This document shows positions 46,824-58,818 of a DNA stretch of 64,000 nt, piece after piece. Each line of letters starts with the position of its first letter. Positions within the stretch are counted from its first letter, which is position 1. The notes beneath the pieces were generated by a model. It saw nothing but the letters and a program-made list of their open reading frames with translations, was not told where the DNA came from and did no database searches. A program made the position numbers and the translations under genes. The DNA comes from Euphorbia lathyris (Eukaryota > Streptophyta > Magnoliopsida > Malpighiales > Euphorbiaceae). Location: the NCBI RefSeq assembly GCF_963576675.1, contig NC_088911.1:76413256-76477255 (forward strand), in the 5' to 3' direction.

Positions 46824-48533
46824 CTGAGCTTCACCACGCGTAATCACTTAACATTTTATGTTCAGTACTTCTTTTAAAATGCGTTTGATAATGGTTAATT
46901 TTCTACCAATTAAATTAGTTAATTAAGTTAAAAATAACTTATTTTAATAAATTAATATATTTAATTTAATATTTTAAATTAAACATTTGGATGGTCTTCT
47001 TAGAACTCTTCAGAAGGAGCTGGAAGCTGTGCTTAGGCAGGAAGAGTAACTCTGGTTTCAGAAGTCTAGAAAAGCTTGGATTAAAGATGAGGATCACAAT
47101 ACCAGGTTTTTCCATCTTTCTACTATTATCAGAAGACAGAGAAATAGAATTGATGCTATTAAAGATCTAAATGGTGATTGGGTCTATGATGATGAAGATA
47201 TTCGTTATTTGGCCCTTACCTTTTATAAAAAATTTATTCAAAGATGAGATTGTGGATCTGGATAAAGCTCTGTCTAGTACCACTTTCCCCAGGATGAGGG
47301 AGGATTTGTTTCTGAAAGCTTTCCAACCTTTTCAAAAAGATGAGATTGATCAGGCGGTCTTTAGTATGGGAGCCACTAAAGCTCCTGGGATTGATGGCAT
47401 CCCTGCTGGCTTTTATCATAAACATTTGGAGACTGTGAAAGAAGGTGTCTATAAGTTTATTGAAGGTGTGTTTAGGAATCCTGAAGATATAAGGCTTGTT
47501 AATAAAACCCTTCTGGTTCTGATTCCGAAAGTGGCTAGTCCCTCTTCTTTCTTACAAATGAGGCTTATTAGTCTTTGTAATGTTTTGTATAAAGCTATTA
47601 CCAAAATGGTGGCAAATAGACTCCGATGCATTCTTCCTGATATTGTTAGTCAGAACCAAGGCAGTTTTGTCCCTGGTAGACAAATGATGGACAATGTGGT
47701 TATAGCCCAGGAGATGGTTCACTCTATGAAGATAAAAAAGGGTAAGAGGGGTATTGTGGCTCTTAAGTTGGATCTGGAAAAAGCTTATGATCATCTTAAT
47801 TGGAGCTTTCTGCTAGATAGTCTGAAGAGAGCTGGTATCCCGGATAGTTGGAGGAGCCTTATTGAGGTTTGCATTTCTTCTCCTACTTTTCAGGTTTTGA
47901 TTAATGGTGATATGTTGGAGGAGTTCTCTCCTTCCCGGGGTATCCGTCAAGGTGATCCTATGAGCCCCTTTCTTTTTGTTATCGCTATGAAAAGGTTGTC
48001 TCACCTAATTCAAGAGGCAGTTGATAATGGGACTTTTCATCCGGTGTCCATAAATAGATCATGTCCCACTATTACTCACTTATTCTTTGCTGATGATGTC
48101 ATGATATTTATGGAAGGGAACAAGGAGCAAATTGGTGTGGTTATGAACATTATTAATTGTTTCTGTGCTGCTTCTGGTCAAAAGCTCAATATCCAAAAAT
48201 CCAGGATGTTGTGCTTTAAAAATATGAGTAAGAGTACTTGCAAAGAGTTGAGCGATATTTCTGGTATTCCTTTAACCAATTCTTTAGGTAAGTATCTCGG
48301 GGTCCCCCTCCATAGTGATAGAGTTTCCAAAGCTTCATTTAAAGAGACTCTTGATAAAACTTCTAGCAAGTGTGCAAGTTGGAAAGCTAAAACTTTGTCT
48401 CTTGCTGGCCGTCTAACTCTTATTCAATCAGTCAATTGCGCGGTTCCTAACCATATTATGCAAGCTTGTAGACTGCCTGAGCCTGTCCTTAATGATCTAG
48501 ATAAAATTAATCGGCGGTTTCTTTGGGGGGGGA

Positions 48534-49864
48534 TGTTAAAACACCTTTGCACATGATTTTGATTTGACAAAATTATTTAAGTAATGATAAAAATATTCTA
48601 ACACATTAAATTTAAATGCTTTGATTTATTACACTAATGTGTTTGTTCAATGTTGAGTTTAATTGTTTACAAGACATTAAGACTAAAAAGCCCAAAGGCC
48701 CTTAAAGTGGAAGTCAAGCCCAAGTCAACACATCAAGACCATTCGGCCCAAGAGTTCAAAACGAAGCCGTATCAAGTAAAACGACGACTCAGCGAAAGAA
48801 GGATCGAGAAGCCTTCGAAGCAAAAGCTTCAAGTGGAAGCTACTGAGTTGGACGACAATGCAGTCTGGATAGCGGCAGACAACGATCAACTTCCAGACAA
48901 AGTAATTCTACTTTGGGTAAAGTTCAGAAGGCGCAGGAAGCTGTCTCGTGGACTTTGCCTTAAATGTCGAAACATTCTATTTCAAGGACGGAAAGCTGCC
49001 GTGGACAGAAGATGCGTGAATCCTATTGGCCAACGACGTTGAGCACGCCCAGAGTGACAACGATAGGAAGCTGTTTCCCTCCAACGGTTATTTCGAAATT
49101 CGAAATGACCAGGTGCCTCAAGTGTCACTATATAAAGGCCATTCATTTGCTTCAATCGATGCAGATCTTCAATTAGTCGAAACGCTGACCAAATTAATAC
49201 TTGAAGTTTCTGTGAGAAAAGCAAAGCAAATACCTTACACCAATTTCTATATTATTGTGTAAAAGTCTAGAGTGATTTTCAATCATCTAAAGTGTCTTAG
49301 CAATTGTTGTTTAGGGCAAACACTTTATCATTTCTAGAAGAATAGAAAGGAGAGGCTGAGTACTTGGTTATAGTACTCAGCGGTAGATATAGGAGTGAGT
49401 AGAGGTATAGAGGAAGGTACTCTTATTATACTCAGCTTCTATCTGTAAAAGGTTTTGTACTCTACCTTTAAAGAGCTCAGTAGAGAATTCAAAAAGCTCA
49501 GAACGAGTTCCGGGGACTGGACGTAGGCGGAGAGGCCAAACCAGGATAAGTCTGCTGAGTAATATCTTTCTAACCCTTAAACTCCTTTAATATATATTGT
49601 TTGTTATAAAACTGACTAAGTAAAGAACTCACGCTGAGTTAAGTCTACTAAGAAGCTGAGTTCAGGAATAGACTCTAAGTGCTATTTCCTGACTCAAGTA
49701 AAGAAGCAGACTTAGTCACAAGTTGACTAAGATTGTGTCTTGAATCTACTTAGTGACGATGTGTAAACCTTTTCATAAGAAAAGAAGTCAGCCTTAACGG
49801 ACAAAATTTTAAATAGTTCCTATCCCCCCTTGGAACTAACTTGTCACGTTATAAGGGACCAACA
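48534..49864 (+). repeat. 5' LTR of the Copia element
   Basis: Starts TGTTAAAAC and ends GGGACCAACA. It has a TATA box CTATATAAAGG at 49128-49138 and, downstream, clustered CTGAG/CTCAG words (GTACTTGG...AGTACTCAGCGG, about 49360-49382). 1,331 bp, directly abutting the primer-binding site. Confidence 0.92.
49128..49138 (+). promoter_or_regulatory. TATA box in the Copia 5' LTR
   Basis: CTATATAAAGG, conserved in the 3' LTR at about 59413-59423. It is the likely core promoter for the genomic RNA. Confidence 0.6.
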
Positions 49865-49866
49865 AG

Positions 49867-49878
49867 TGGTATCAGAGC
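49867..49878 (+). promoter_or_regulatory. Primer-binding site (initiator tRNA-Met)
   Basis: TGGTATCAGAGC lies two bases after the 5' LTR end and is complementary to the 3' end of plant initiator methionine tRNA, the usual Copia primer. Confidence 0.93.
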
Positions 49879-49926
49879 ATAAAAGCTCACTGTGCAAGGT
49901 TTAACTACCTTGAGCTGATCCCCACT

Positions 49927-51671
49927 ATGGCTGAGAACAGCACTCGGTTTCTCCCAGGAAATCTAACAACTCAGATTTTACCTGAGGGCCTGTCCATAAC
50001 TCGGCCTCCTCTATTCTTCGAGACTAACTATACCTTTTGGAAGAATAGAATGAAAAATTTCATTCAGGCAACAAATATGAGTGCATGGCTATCTATAGTC
50101 CAAGGCCCATTTGTTCCTGTTGAAACTATTGATGGCCAAACGGTTGTCAAAGCTGAGACTTGATGGACAGAGGATAATCTCAAGAAGCTACAAAATCATG
50201 CTTCGGCTATAAACATGCTTCACTGTGCTTTAGATGCTGCAGAATACAACAAGATTTCAGGTTGTGAGTCAGCGCAGGAGATTTGGAAGAAGCTGGAGGT
50301 CACCTATGAAGGAACCAACAAGGTGAAGGAATCCAAGGTCAACCAGCACATGAGGTTGTACGAGCTGTTTGAAATGAATGATGATGAAGGAATCTCTGAC
50401 ATGAACGCAAGGTTCACAAACATAATTAACGAGCTCAAGAGACTTGGAAAGATCTTCACTGAGGAAGAGCAAGTCAAGAAGATTCTTAGGAGTCTTCCTA
50501 AAAGCTGGCAAGCAAAGAAAACTATTGTTGAGGAAGCTCAAGACTTAACCACCTACAAGTATGATGAACTCATTGACTCGCTGCTGACCCACGAGATATC
50601 AATGAAGAACTTCGAGGTGAAGGAAAAGTCTGAAGGTAAGAAGCAAAAGTCTCTTGTCATGAAAGCTGACTCCACTGATAGGAGCTCAACAGATGATGAA
50701 GAAATGGCTATGTTCACTAGAAAGATGAAAAGGCTGTTCAGAAAGAATAACAAATATTCTAAGAAGCCTTACAAGAAGTTTGATAAGTACAAAGCTGAGT
50801 CCAGCGACAGCAAGTACAAGAAGGACAGCTCAAAGCCCATTACATGCTTTGAATGTCATCAAACTGGCCATATCAAGTCAAGCTGTCCCACGCTGAGGAA
50901 AGAAAGAAAGAACAACAAGAAGGCAATGGTGGCAACTTGGAGCGACAGTGATGAGTCTTCATCATCAGAAGCTGATGCCACTGAGTCAGCAAAGATTTGT
51001 TTCATGGCTGACGAACTTGATGAGCCATGTGTTTCTGAGCATACTGACCCCTCCATTGCATCTGACGATGAGGAACACTCAACTGAGGTAATATCACTAC
51101 CCTCGCTCAGAAATGAAATGGTTAATGCCCTGAGTGACCTCTACACACTTGTCAAAAAGTGTAATAAAAAGGTTAGAGCACTCAGCAGGCGATGTGACGA
51201 GGTTGAGGAGGTCAAACTGAGTGACCTTCGATATATTCTCCAAGACACCTCAATTTTGCATAGTAATGTAGAAATTATGCAAAAGTTTGTCTCTGAGGTC
51301 CAATCAGATTCTAAGAAACTGAGAAAGGATGTCACATCAATTCAGAACCAACTTAAGGTTCCGAATAAAAGAAATATTCCTCTGAACACTGAGTACCAAA
51401 GTACTAGTCAGCAGAGATGGAATCCTCAGCGGAATGTCTAGTGTGACTTCTGTGGGAAGAAAGGACACACCACAAAGGTGTGCTGGCACGCTTAGCACTG
51501 GGGTGCTGACCAGTCAGTGAGATATCCCAAACGAAAGGTCAGTTGTGACTTCTGTGGAAAGAATGGACATACTGTCCAAGTATGTCGTCATAAAATGAAA
51601 TATGATGCTTTACCTGTTGAACCTAACAAGCAAGGACCCAAAAAGAATTGGGTACCTAAAAGCAACTAGCT
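49927..51671 (+). pseudogene. Copia gag with three zinc knuckles
   Basis: ATG at 49927. The capsid-like region holds the UBN2/DUF4219-type block (A-W-L-S-I, then E-I-W-K-K-L-E-V-T-Y-E-G, later L-R-S-L-P-K-S-W). A CCHC knuckle C-F-E-C-H-Q-T-G-H-I-K-S-S-C lies at about 50848, then an acidic Ser-rich stretch and a coiled-coil-like segment (51100-51350). Two more CCHC-like knuckles, C-D-F-C-G-K-x-G-H-x-x-x-V-C, lie at 51442 and 51544. The frame ends T-A-G at 51669-51671. In-frame TGA (50161-50163) and TAG (51439-51441, 51493-51495) interrupt it. Gag normally packages RNA in virus-like particles. Protease starts in another frame just downstream. Confidence 0.85.
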
Positions 51672-54600
51672 ATATTGCAGGTAAGCCTGAGGTGTGCTGA
51701 GAAGTCAAAGATGTGGTACATTGACAGCGCATGCTCGAGGCATATGACTGGTGATGAAACTCAGTTCATCACATTTGTGCGTAAACGAGGAGGAAGTGTA
51801 AGTTTTGGAGACAACAAAAAGGGTAAGATAGTAGGGTCAGGAACCATTGGTGGTAATCCTACTATTGAGTCAGTCTCCCTAGTCAGCGGACTCAAATATA
51901 ACTTACTCAGCGTAGCTCAGCTATGTGACAATGGGAGAAAAGTTATATTTGATGACACTGGATGTAAAATATTCGAGGGTAAAACAAATGAGTTAATTTT
52001 AACTGCCCCTCGTATTGATAATGTCTTTATGCTGAACTTAGAAAAGAAGTTTTCAAAAACTGTATGCTTAGTGTCAAAGGAAGAAAATTCCTGGCTATGG
52101 CACAGGAGACTTGGTCATGTAAGCATGGACCTCCTGGCCAAATTAGCAAGAAAGCAATTGGTTGAGGGACTGCCAGAACTTAAGTTTGAAAAAGATCAAT
52201 TATGCCACGCTTGCCAAGCTGGAAAACAAACCAAACAATCTTTTCATAGTAAAAACATTGTCTCAACTAAGCGTCCATTAGAGTTACTACACTTGGATCT
52301 CTTCGGTCCAGTCCAGTCGCTGAGCTTGGGTGGAAGAAGATTTTCCTTGGTCATTGTAGATGACTTTTCTCGGTACACTTGGATCATCTTGCTGAGTAGC
52401 AAGGATGAAACCTTTGAGACGTTTTCAAATTTGGTAAGAAAACTTGAAAATGACAAAGACCTTAAGTTAGCTCACATCCGAAGTGATAATGGTGGAGAAT
52501 TCAAGAACCAACAGTTTGTTGAATTCTGTGAAACCAACGGCATTGACCATAATTTTTCTACTCCTAGAACGCCTCAACAAAATGGGATTGTTAAAAGGAA
52601 AAACAGAACTTTGGTTGAAGTAGTCAGGACAATGCTGAGTGAGCATAGGCTTCCAAAGTACTTTTGGGAGAAGCTGTTAACACAACGTGCTACATTCTTA
52701 ATAGGGCTCTAGTTAGACCTATATTAAAGAAGACCCCCTATGAACTTTGGAAAGGACGAAAGCCCAACATTGGATACTTTCGTGCCTTTGGTTGTAAATG
52801 TTTTATCTTGAATACCAAAGACAGCCTAGCTAAGTTCGACTCAAAAGCTGATGAAGCTATCTTTTTAGGCTACTCAACAAACAGCAAAGTATACAGAGTT
52901 TTCAATAAACGAACTCAGGTCTTAGAAGAGTCAGTACACGTTGAGTTCGATGAAACTAACCCTGTAGGAAGAGACATGCAGCTGACTGAGGATGATCCAC
53001 ACTCAGCTCCCGCTGACCAAGAAATAGCCGTTGAGTCATTGCCTCAAGGGCTGACCAAATGTAAAAGTGAAACTCAAATTACTTTCACTAACCAATCTAC
53101 ACCTACAGAGATTGTTGAAACACAACCAGCACAAGACATCAATCTACCAAAGGAGATTAGGATACCAAGAGGTCACTCAGAGAGTGCCATTCTTGATGCC
53201 GCTGAGAACACCCTGATGACGAGAAATCAACTCAGGAGATACCTCAGCAATGTAGCATTCGTCTCAATCCAGGAACTAAAGAATTTCGCTGAAGCTGAGT
53301 ATGATGAATTCTGGATGAATGCAATGCAAGAAGAACTTGATCAGTTCAGAAGAAATGAAGTATGGGATCTAGTGCCAAAACCAAGAAGCCAGAAGACCAT
53401 AGGAACAAGATAGGTCTTCCGCAACAAGCTGGATGAACAAGGGAACATGGTCAGAAACAAAGCAAGACTTGTAGCTCAGGGCTACAGTCAGCAAGAAGGT
53501 ATTGACTACGGTGAGGCCTTTTCCCCCGTGGCAAGGCTAGAGGCTATTAGAATTTTATGTGCATATGCAAGCTATATAAACTTTAAACTGTTTCAAATGG
53601 ATGTTAAGAGTGCATTCCTTAATGGAGTTATAAACGAGGAAGTTTATGTTAATCAGCCTCCAGGGTTTGAGGATCCTAAATTCCCAAAGCACGTTTATAA
53701 GCTTAAAAAGGCTCTGTATGGTCTCAAGCAAGCACCACGTGCTTGGTATGAGAGGCTGACCAGTTTCCTGCTGACTAGAAATTATGTCAGAGGTAAAGCT
53801 GATACAACCTTATTCATTAAGAGGAAGGGTAAAGATACCCTGCTGGCTCAAATATATGTTGATGACATTATTTTTGGTGCCACTAACGAGTCAATGTGCA
53901 AGGAATTTAGTAAGTAGATGCAGACTGAGTTTGAAATGTTAATGATGGGAGAACTCAATTTCTTCCTTGGACTTCAAATCAAACAAGGGAAAAATGGCAT
54001 CTTCATCAGTCAAACTAAGTATGCTAAGGAGATATTGAAGAAGTATGAACTTGAGAATTGTAAGTCAATATCTACCCAATGGGCACTGACACTGTCCTCT
54101 GCGCTGATGAGAATGGTAAGTCAGTAGACAGCAGATTGTACCGAGGTATGATTGGTTCTCTACTTTACTTAACTGCTAGTAGGCTGGACATTTAGTTCTC
54201 TGTATGTTATTATGCTAGATATCAATCTAATCCTAAGGAATCTCATTACATAGCTGTAAAAAGAATCCTTAGATATTTGCAAGGCTCAGTGAATGCAGGT
54301 TTGTGGTATCCCAATACTCATGATTTCACACTCATTGGATACACTGACACTGACTACGGACGAGACAAGCTTGAACGAAAAAGCACCTCAGGAGGATGCC
54401 ACTTCCTTGGGAGCTGTATTGTGTCCTGGTTCAGTAAGAAGCAGGCGTCAGTAGCCCTGTCAACCACTAAAGCTGAGTACGTTGCTGCTGGAAGCTGTGT
54501 TGCTCAAGTCCTATGGATTAAGCAACAGCTTGAAGATTATGGCGTTCGGACCAAAACAATTGAAGTCAAATGTGACAATAAAAGTGCCATTGACTTATCA

Positions 54601-54801
54601 AAGAACCCAAACCAGCACAGCATGATGAAGCATGTCAGCATAAGATATCACTTCATCAGAGATCACGTACTCAAGGGAGAGATCAAGCTGACCTATGTCC
54701 CAACGGATGAGCAGCTTGCTGATATCTTCATAAAGCCACTGGCTCGTGAGCAATTCAACATACTTAGAGAAGCCATTGGTATGTTTAATCCTCTTCAATA
54801 A
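51672..54801 (+). pseudogene. Copia pol: protease, integrase, reverse transcriptase, RNase H
   Basis: Protease: W-Y-I-D-S-A-C-S-R-H-M-T-G near 51714 (D-S-A active site). Integrase: zinc H-H-C-C region (W-H-R-R-L-G-H...C-H-A-C), then the core with H-L-D-L-F-G-P and R-S-D-N-G-G-E-F. The expected glutamate in Q-Q-N-G-x-x-E-R is Lys here (N-G-I-V-K-R-K, about 52585). RT: W-D-L-V-P-K-P near 53370, [16 protein letters not shown] catalytic motif near 53860. RNase H: D-T-D-Y-G near 54350, S-T-T-K-A-E-Y near 54465, ending with I-F-I-K-P-L. Lesions: frameshift near 52670, stops at 53411-53413, 53915-53917 and near 54195, frameshift near 54080-54130. Frame differs from gag. Confidence 0.9.
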
Positions 54802-55265
54802 ATTCCAAGTATAGTATGCATGCTGAGTGAATTACCATGCTGAATGATTTATGCTTGCTGAGTAGATATATATATGCTGAGTGTTTATCTTAAGCTGAGC
54901 TACTAAGCATAAGAACCGCTTCTTTGCATAACACTGACTACTCAGAATTTTAAACGCTTGAAATTCTTAACACTGAGTAAGGATCCGTTGCAAAATTTAA
55001 TGCAAGCACGCGAATTAAATAGCCACCTAGGATGACGTATGCGCTATAATTAGAAAACACACTCGCCGTATGTGTCATAAATGCCAGAATCTTTGTCGAT
55101 TGAGAATCTCGAGGTCAAATTGACAACCCAATGCTTTAGATCAACTCAATACCTCTATAAATTGTGGAGGAATTCCCACTTTTATCTCTTTACGCTTAGA
55201 AAACTTTGGCATTCCAATTGCTCTCTCTAAAAAATTCCCAAACTTCCCAAAACTTCTCTAAGAAT

Positions 55266-58200
55266 ATGACTAACGTCTCTCTGAATATCTCCGATGCCGG
55301 TCTCTCCCATAACCGCTCCGATGAAAATCCCTCATCTCCTACCCAGCGTGACCACGCTAAGGTCACAACACTGAGCAAGAAAGCTCAAGCTGTCCAAGCC
55401 ACCTCTTCGAAGGGAAAACAACAGCAAAAGGACAAGGGCAAGAAAGTAGTGGAACGCACCTACTCTCAGGTTTTCGAGAGTGTGAAGGGATGTAAGATTG
55501 ATCACTCGCGATGGTTTTCAAAGGGATTCGTAGACGCCGAGCAACCCTTTTGTGAGTGGATCAAGAATAATGGTTGGACCGAGCTGTTCTCAGTTCGTGA
55601 TGCTACTTACCCTGAGCTGGTAAGAGAATTCTATGCCAACCTAAAGGTCGCCGATGATAACAGGAACTACCTGGCTTCTTATGTTCGAGGGAAGAACATC
55701 TTCATCAACCCTGCGTATCTTGCCTCACTATTCAAACTGAAAAACGAAGGAGCTATACTTCGTAAATCAGGTGACCAAGATAAAACCAACTACGTTCACA
55801 GTTTCTATAAACCTGCTGGACATGTAGGTGAAATCTCGAGTACCTCAATGGGTCAGCATCAAAAGATGGCCCATTACATTCTGACGAATTTCCTCTTCCC
55901 AAAAATCAACTGCACCAACTCAGCAACCAGCTTTGAGCAGTGTTTTATATGGCACATGCTAACCTACACGCCGATAAACATGTCCATCTTCATAATCGGT
56001 GGGTTTCTACGAAGTACAGGAACCCTTAGGCTAGGCTCCTTTATCACCCGAATCCTCAAGGATCACAATGTGGACATGGTTACGGAAATCCACACTTGGG
56101 GAACCGAGATTACAGCTGCTGCCCTATTCGGTTTGGCATATGATCAACCAATTGTGCCAAAGAAAGGAAAAGGGGAAGCTGTTCAGAACGCTGAGGGGGC
56201 GGTAACTCGAAAGGGAAGAACACAAAGAAAGAGGAAAGCTATGCAAAGCACCTCTAAAGGAGCTGCCTCTACACCAAAGAAGCTCAAATTTGTATGCGGA
56301 GGAACCTAGCCTCAAATTCAGCAAGGTTAGGGTGGACCGAGGTCAGCTGAGAAAAGACCAAGGCAAGCTGAGCCTGAGGAAGAAGAAAGAGTGGACGCTG
56401 ATGAGCAACCACTAAGGAAGAAAAAGAAACTCTCCTCGGAGTTAAGATCCATAGATGCTCTCCCAACTGACGTTGTCGTTCCTCCTAACTCACACTATGT
56501 ACAAAGTCAAGACATTGACGCTGAGGAACAGTTAGATGACCAGGAAGAACAAGACCAATTGGGTGGTCAGTTTGTCGAGGAAGAACTGGGTGAACAGTTT
56601 GAGGAAGAAGAACTGGATGATGAGTATGATGAAGAAGAAAGTGGTCAGGATGACACTGAGGAAACAGCAGATGATGAGCACCTTGAACCAATCAACACTG
56701 AGTTGGTTGACGAAGAAGAAACTGAGCAAACAGCAAATTCTCCTACTGTTCAATGGGAAGCTTCACCTACTGACTCTATTGAGTCCATTCCTGCTGACCC
56801 TACTCCTCCAAAGCTAAAGAGACTGAGAAAGAAGAAGGCATTCCGAGCACCCGTCATTGACCTCATGGGTGACTCACCGCTGAGGGATGAGATCACTGAC
56901 CTAACAGAGGTTCATCTTAAGTTCTTCTCCAACCCTCCTGAGTCTCAACCAGAGCAATAAGAAAATCAAGCCTCTGTTTCTCAGCCGAAGGAACATGCCG
57001 ACTTAACTGCTTTCCCTAGCCAAAATGATTCCGAGCAAGTGCTCGAAGATTCCGCTCCTCAACACGTTGAGCAAGCTAAGGAATTACCTGCTCAGGTGAA
57101 CACTGAACTTACTCAGCTTCCACAATCTAGTCAGCTTCAGCCTGACCATGAGCAAGCAACACTTTCTGCCGATCCTCCTCTTCCGTAACTCCAAGTGCAG
57201 AATCCAATCCAGTCAATTTCTACTGGAAATCCTAATTTAAGACCAGCCACTGATAATGCTGGCACTTCTAATGTTGAGCAGAACCAAACACCGCTTTCAT
57301 TCGGTTCTACTCCTCCTCCGGCATCTGGGCCAACAAATGATGGATCCTTTAGCTATCTAAATGCATCTGAGTCTGGTCGAAGAATCGTTGACTCATCTCA
57401 AGCTCTTATCCAAGACATCCATCAAACAAGTACCAATGCCGCTGGGTCAGTTACTGTTGAGCCTACTCAGCTTTCGTCTGTCACTCAGCTTCTTACTGAG
57501 ATCAAAGGTCTGAAGGATCTTTTGAGTGTCATGACTTCATTACAATCTCAACAGCCCAGGTAGGACTCTATAACGAAGCTGGCCGAACTCCAGCTGACTA
57601 TGGTAAATCACATAAACACTCTACAGGGTGAAATTCATCAATTGTCAACTGCGAACTCAATGTATGCAACTTCTGCCGAAGTTCATCATCTATTCAACCA
57701 GCTTCATACTGAGCAAGAGAAAACCAATCACTAACTCTCTTCCTCCTCACAATGCTCCATTGAGCAAATTAGCGAGGCTGTGCGTCTGCTAAACTTAAGC
57801 AAGGAAGAGATGGAAACTGACCAGCTCAAAACAAACGAGATACTGAAGTACTCTCGCGTTACTTTCAACTACGTGCGACACACCAACGCTCAGCGTGAGT
57901 ATTTTGATTCGTCCCTGCTGAAGATGTTTCATCAAGCTTTTGCAATGCTCACGGACAGCATACACTGGGTTGCAAAGGCTCAAGCATATGTTCTAAGTAT
58001 GCTGAGTGCTGCTGATGTCAGGATTCCTCGCGCTATTTTGGATGATGGTGTTCCCATCTTTGATGGCATAAATACAAGCACACGCAAGCTGAAGGCATTC
58101 TCTAAATGCCTAACTAAAGCTGCCATTGAAGACACTTTCATTGCTCCTCTTGCTGATGGTGGCAAAACGGGGGAGAAAGTACAAGCTCAAGGAACCCAGC

Positions 58201-58292
58201 ATTCAGAAGAAGCTTCATGTAGTCAGCAAAGACAAAAGGGAAAGGGTAAAGATAAAGAGCATGAAGCACAACTCAACTACAAGAAGAAATAG
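55266..58292 (+). pseudogene. Third reading frame in env position of the Copia element
   Basis: ATG at 55266. The frame stays in one phase to the TAG at 58290-58292, about 1,008 codons, broken only by stops at 56307, about 56328, 56958, about 57186, 57561 and 57732. The first 330 residues are globular: F-V-D-A-E-Q-P-F-C-E-W, E-L-V-R-E-F-Y-A-N-L, F-I-N-P-A-Y-L, then an M-S-I-F-I-I-G-G-F-L hydrophobic patch. This pattern resembles the plant transposon domain often annotated near LTR elements. The middle is very acidic (Glu/Asp/Gln runs, 56510-56740) with basic K-K-K patches; the end is Ser/Thr/Gln-rich with a helical tail. I see no clear signal peptide or transmembrane helix at the ends. In Sireviruses the env-position gene has unknown function. 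Confidence 0.7.
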
Positions 58293-58805
58293 CTTTAGCT
58301 TTACTAGGACTGACTAGATGTCATTTTGTTAAAACTTGTAGTCTTTCCCTTGTGTACTTTTGTTGTGCTGACCCTGAATACAAAAATTTGATGCATCTAT
58401 CTTTTTAAATTAACCAATCTTATGTGATGCTTACTTATGTTTTGTATTGAATAGTTAATCGCATCTTCACTAAATCAACTGTGCTACTTGTCTACATTAC
58501 TTTATGATTGCATGATGTGTTGATCAAAATGTTGACCGCTTTTACATGTCTTCTTAAACACATTGAACAAAGAAATACTCAGCGCTCTCTGATATATAAA
58601 TCTTCCGCATAAACTGAGTTAAATAGAATATGTTCCATGAGCTGACCTAATTCTGAAAAACTGACCTTAGACTTACTTGAAATGTTTAAAGTAAATCTAA
58701 GTCAGCCGCTCAACCCTTACGGGGGAGTATACTGAGTAAGATAAGGTCAACAATCATGGGGGAGCTCAACACTGAGTTCTTGACTGAATATTTTTGCCAA
58801 CATCA
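58293..58805 (+). other. 3' untranslated region of the Copia element
   Basis: No coding region is seen. Two GGGGGAG words (58721-58727 and 58759-58765) precede the polypurine tract and resemble it, possibly decayed extra polypurine tracts. Confidence 0.4.
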
Positions 58806-58818
58806 AAATGGGGGAGTT
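58806..58818 (+). promoter_or_regulatory. Polypurine tract
   Basis: AAATGGGGGAGTT directly precedes the 3' LTR, the position for plus-strand DNA priming. Confidence 0.85.

Noticed and set aside
48650..49262. Open frames inside the Copia LTR as genes
   Set aside because: The same frames occur at matching positions in the other LTR; they belong to U3/R sequence and have no known domain.
56485..56753. Minus-strand hydrophobic frames opposite the acidic Copia region
   Set aside because: GAA/GAG-rich coding sequence yields Phe/Leu-rich antisense frames automatically.
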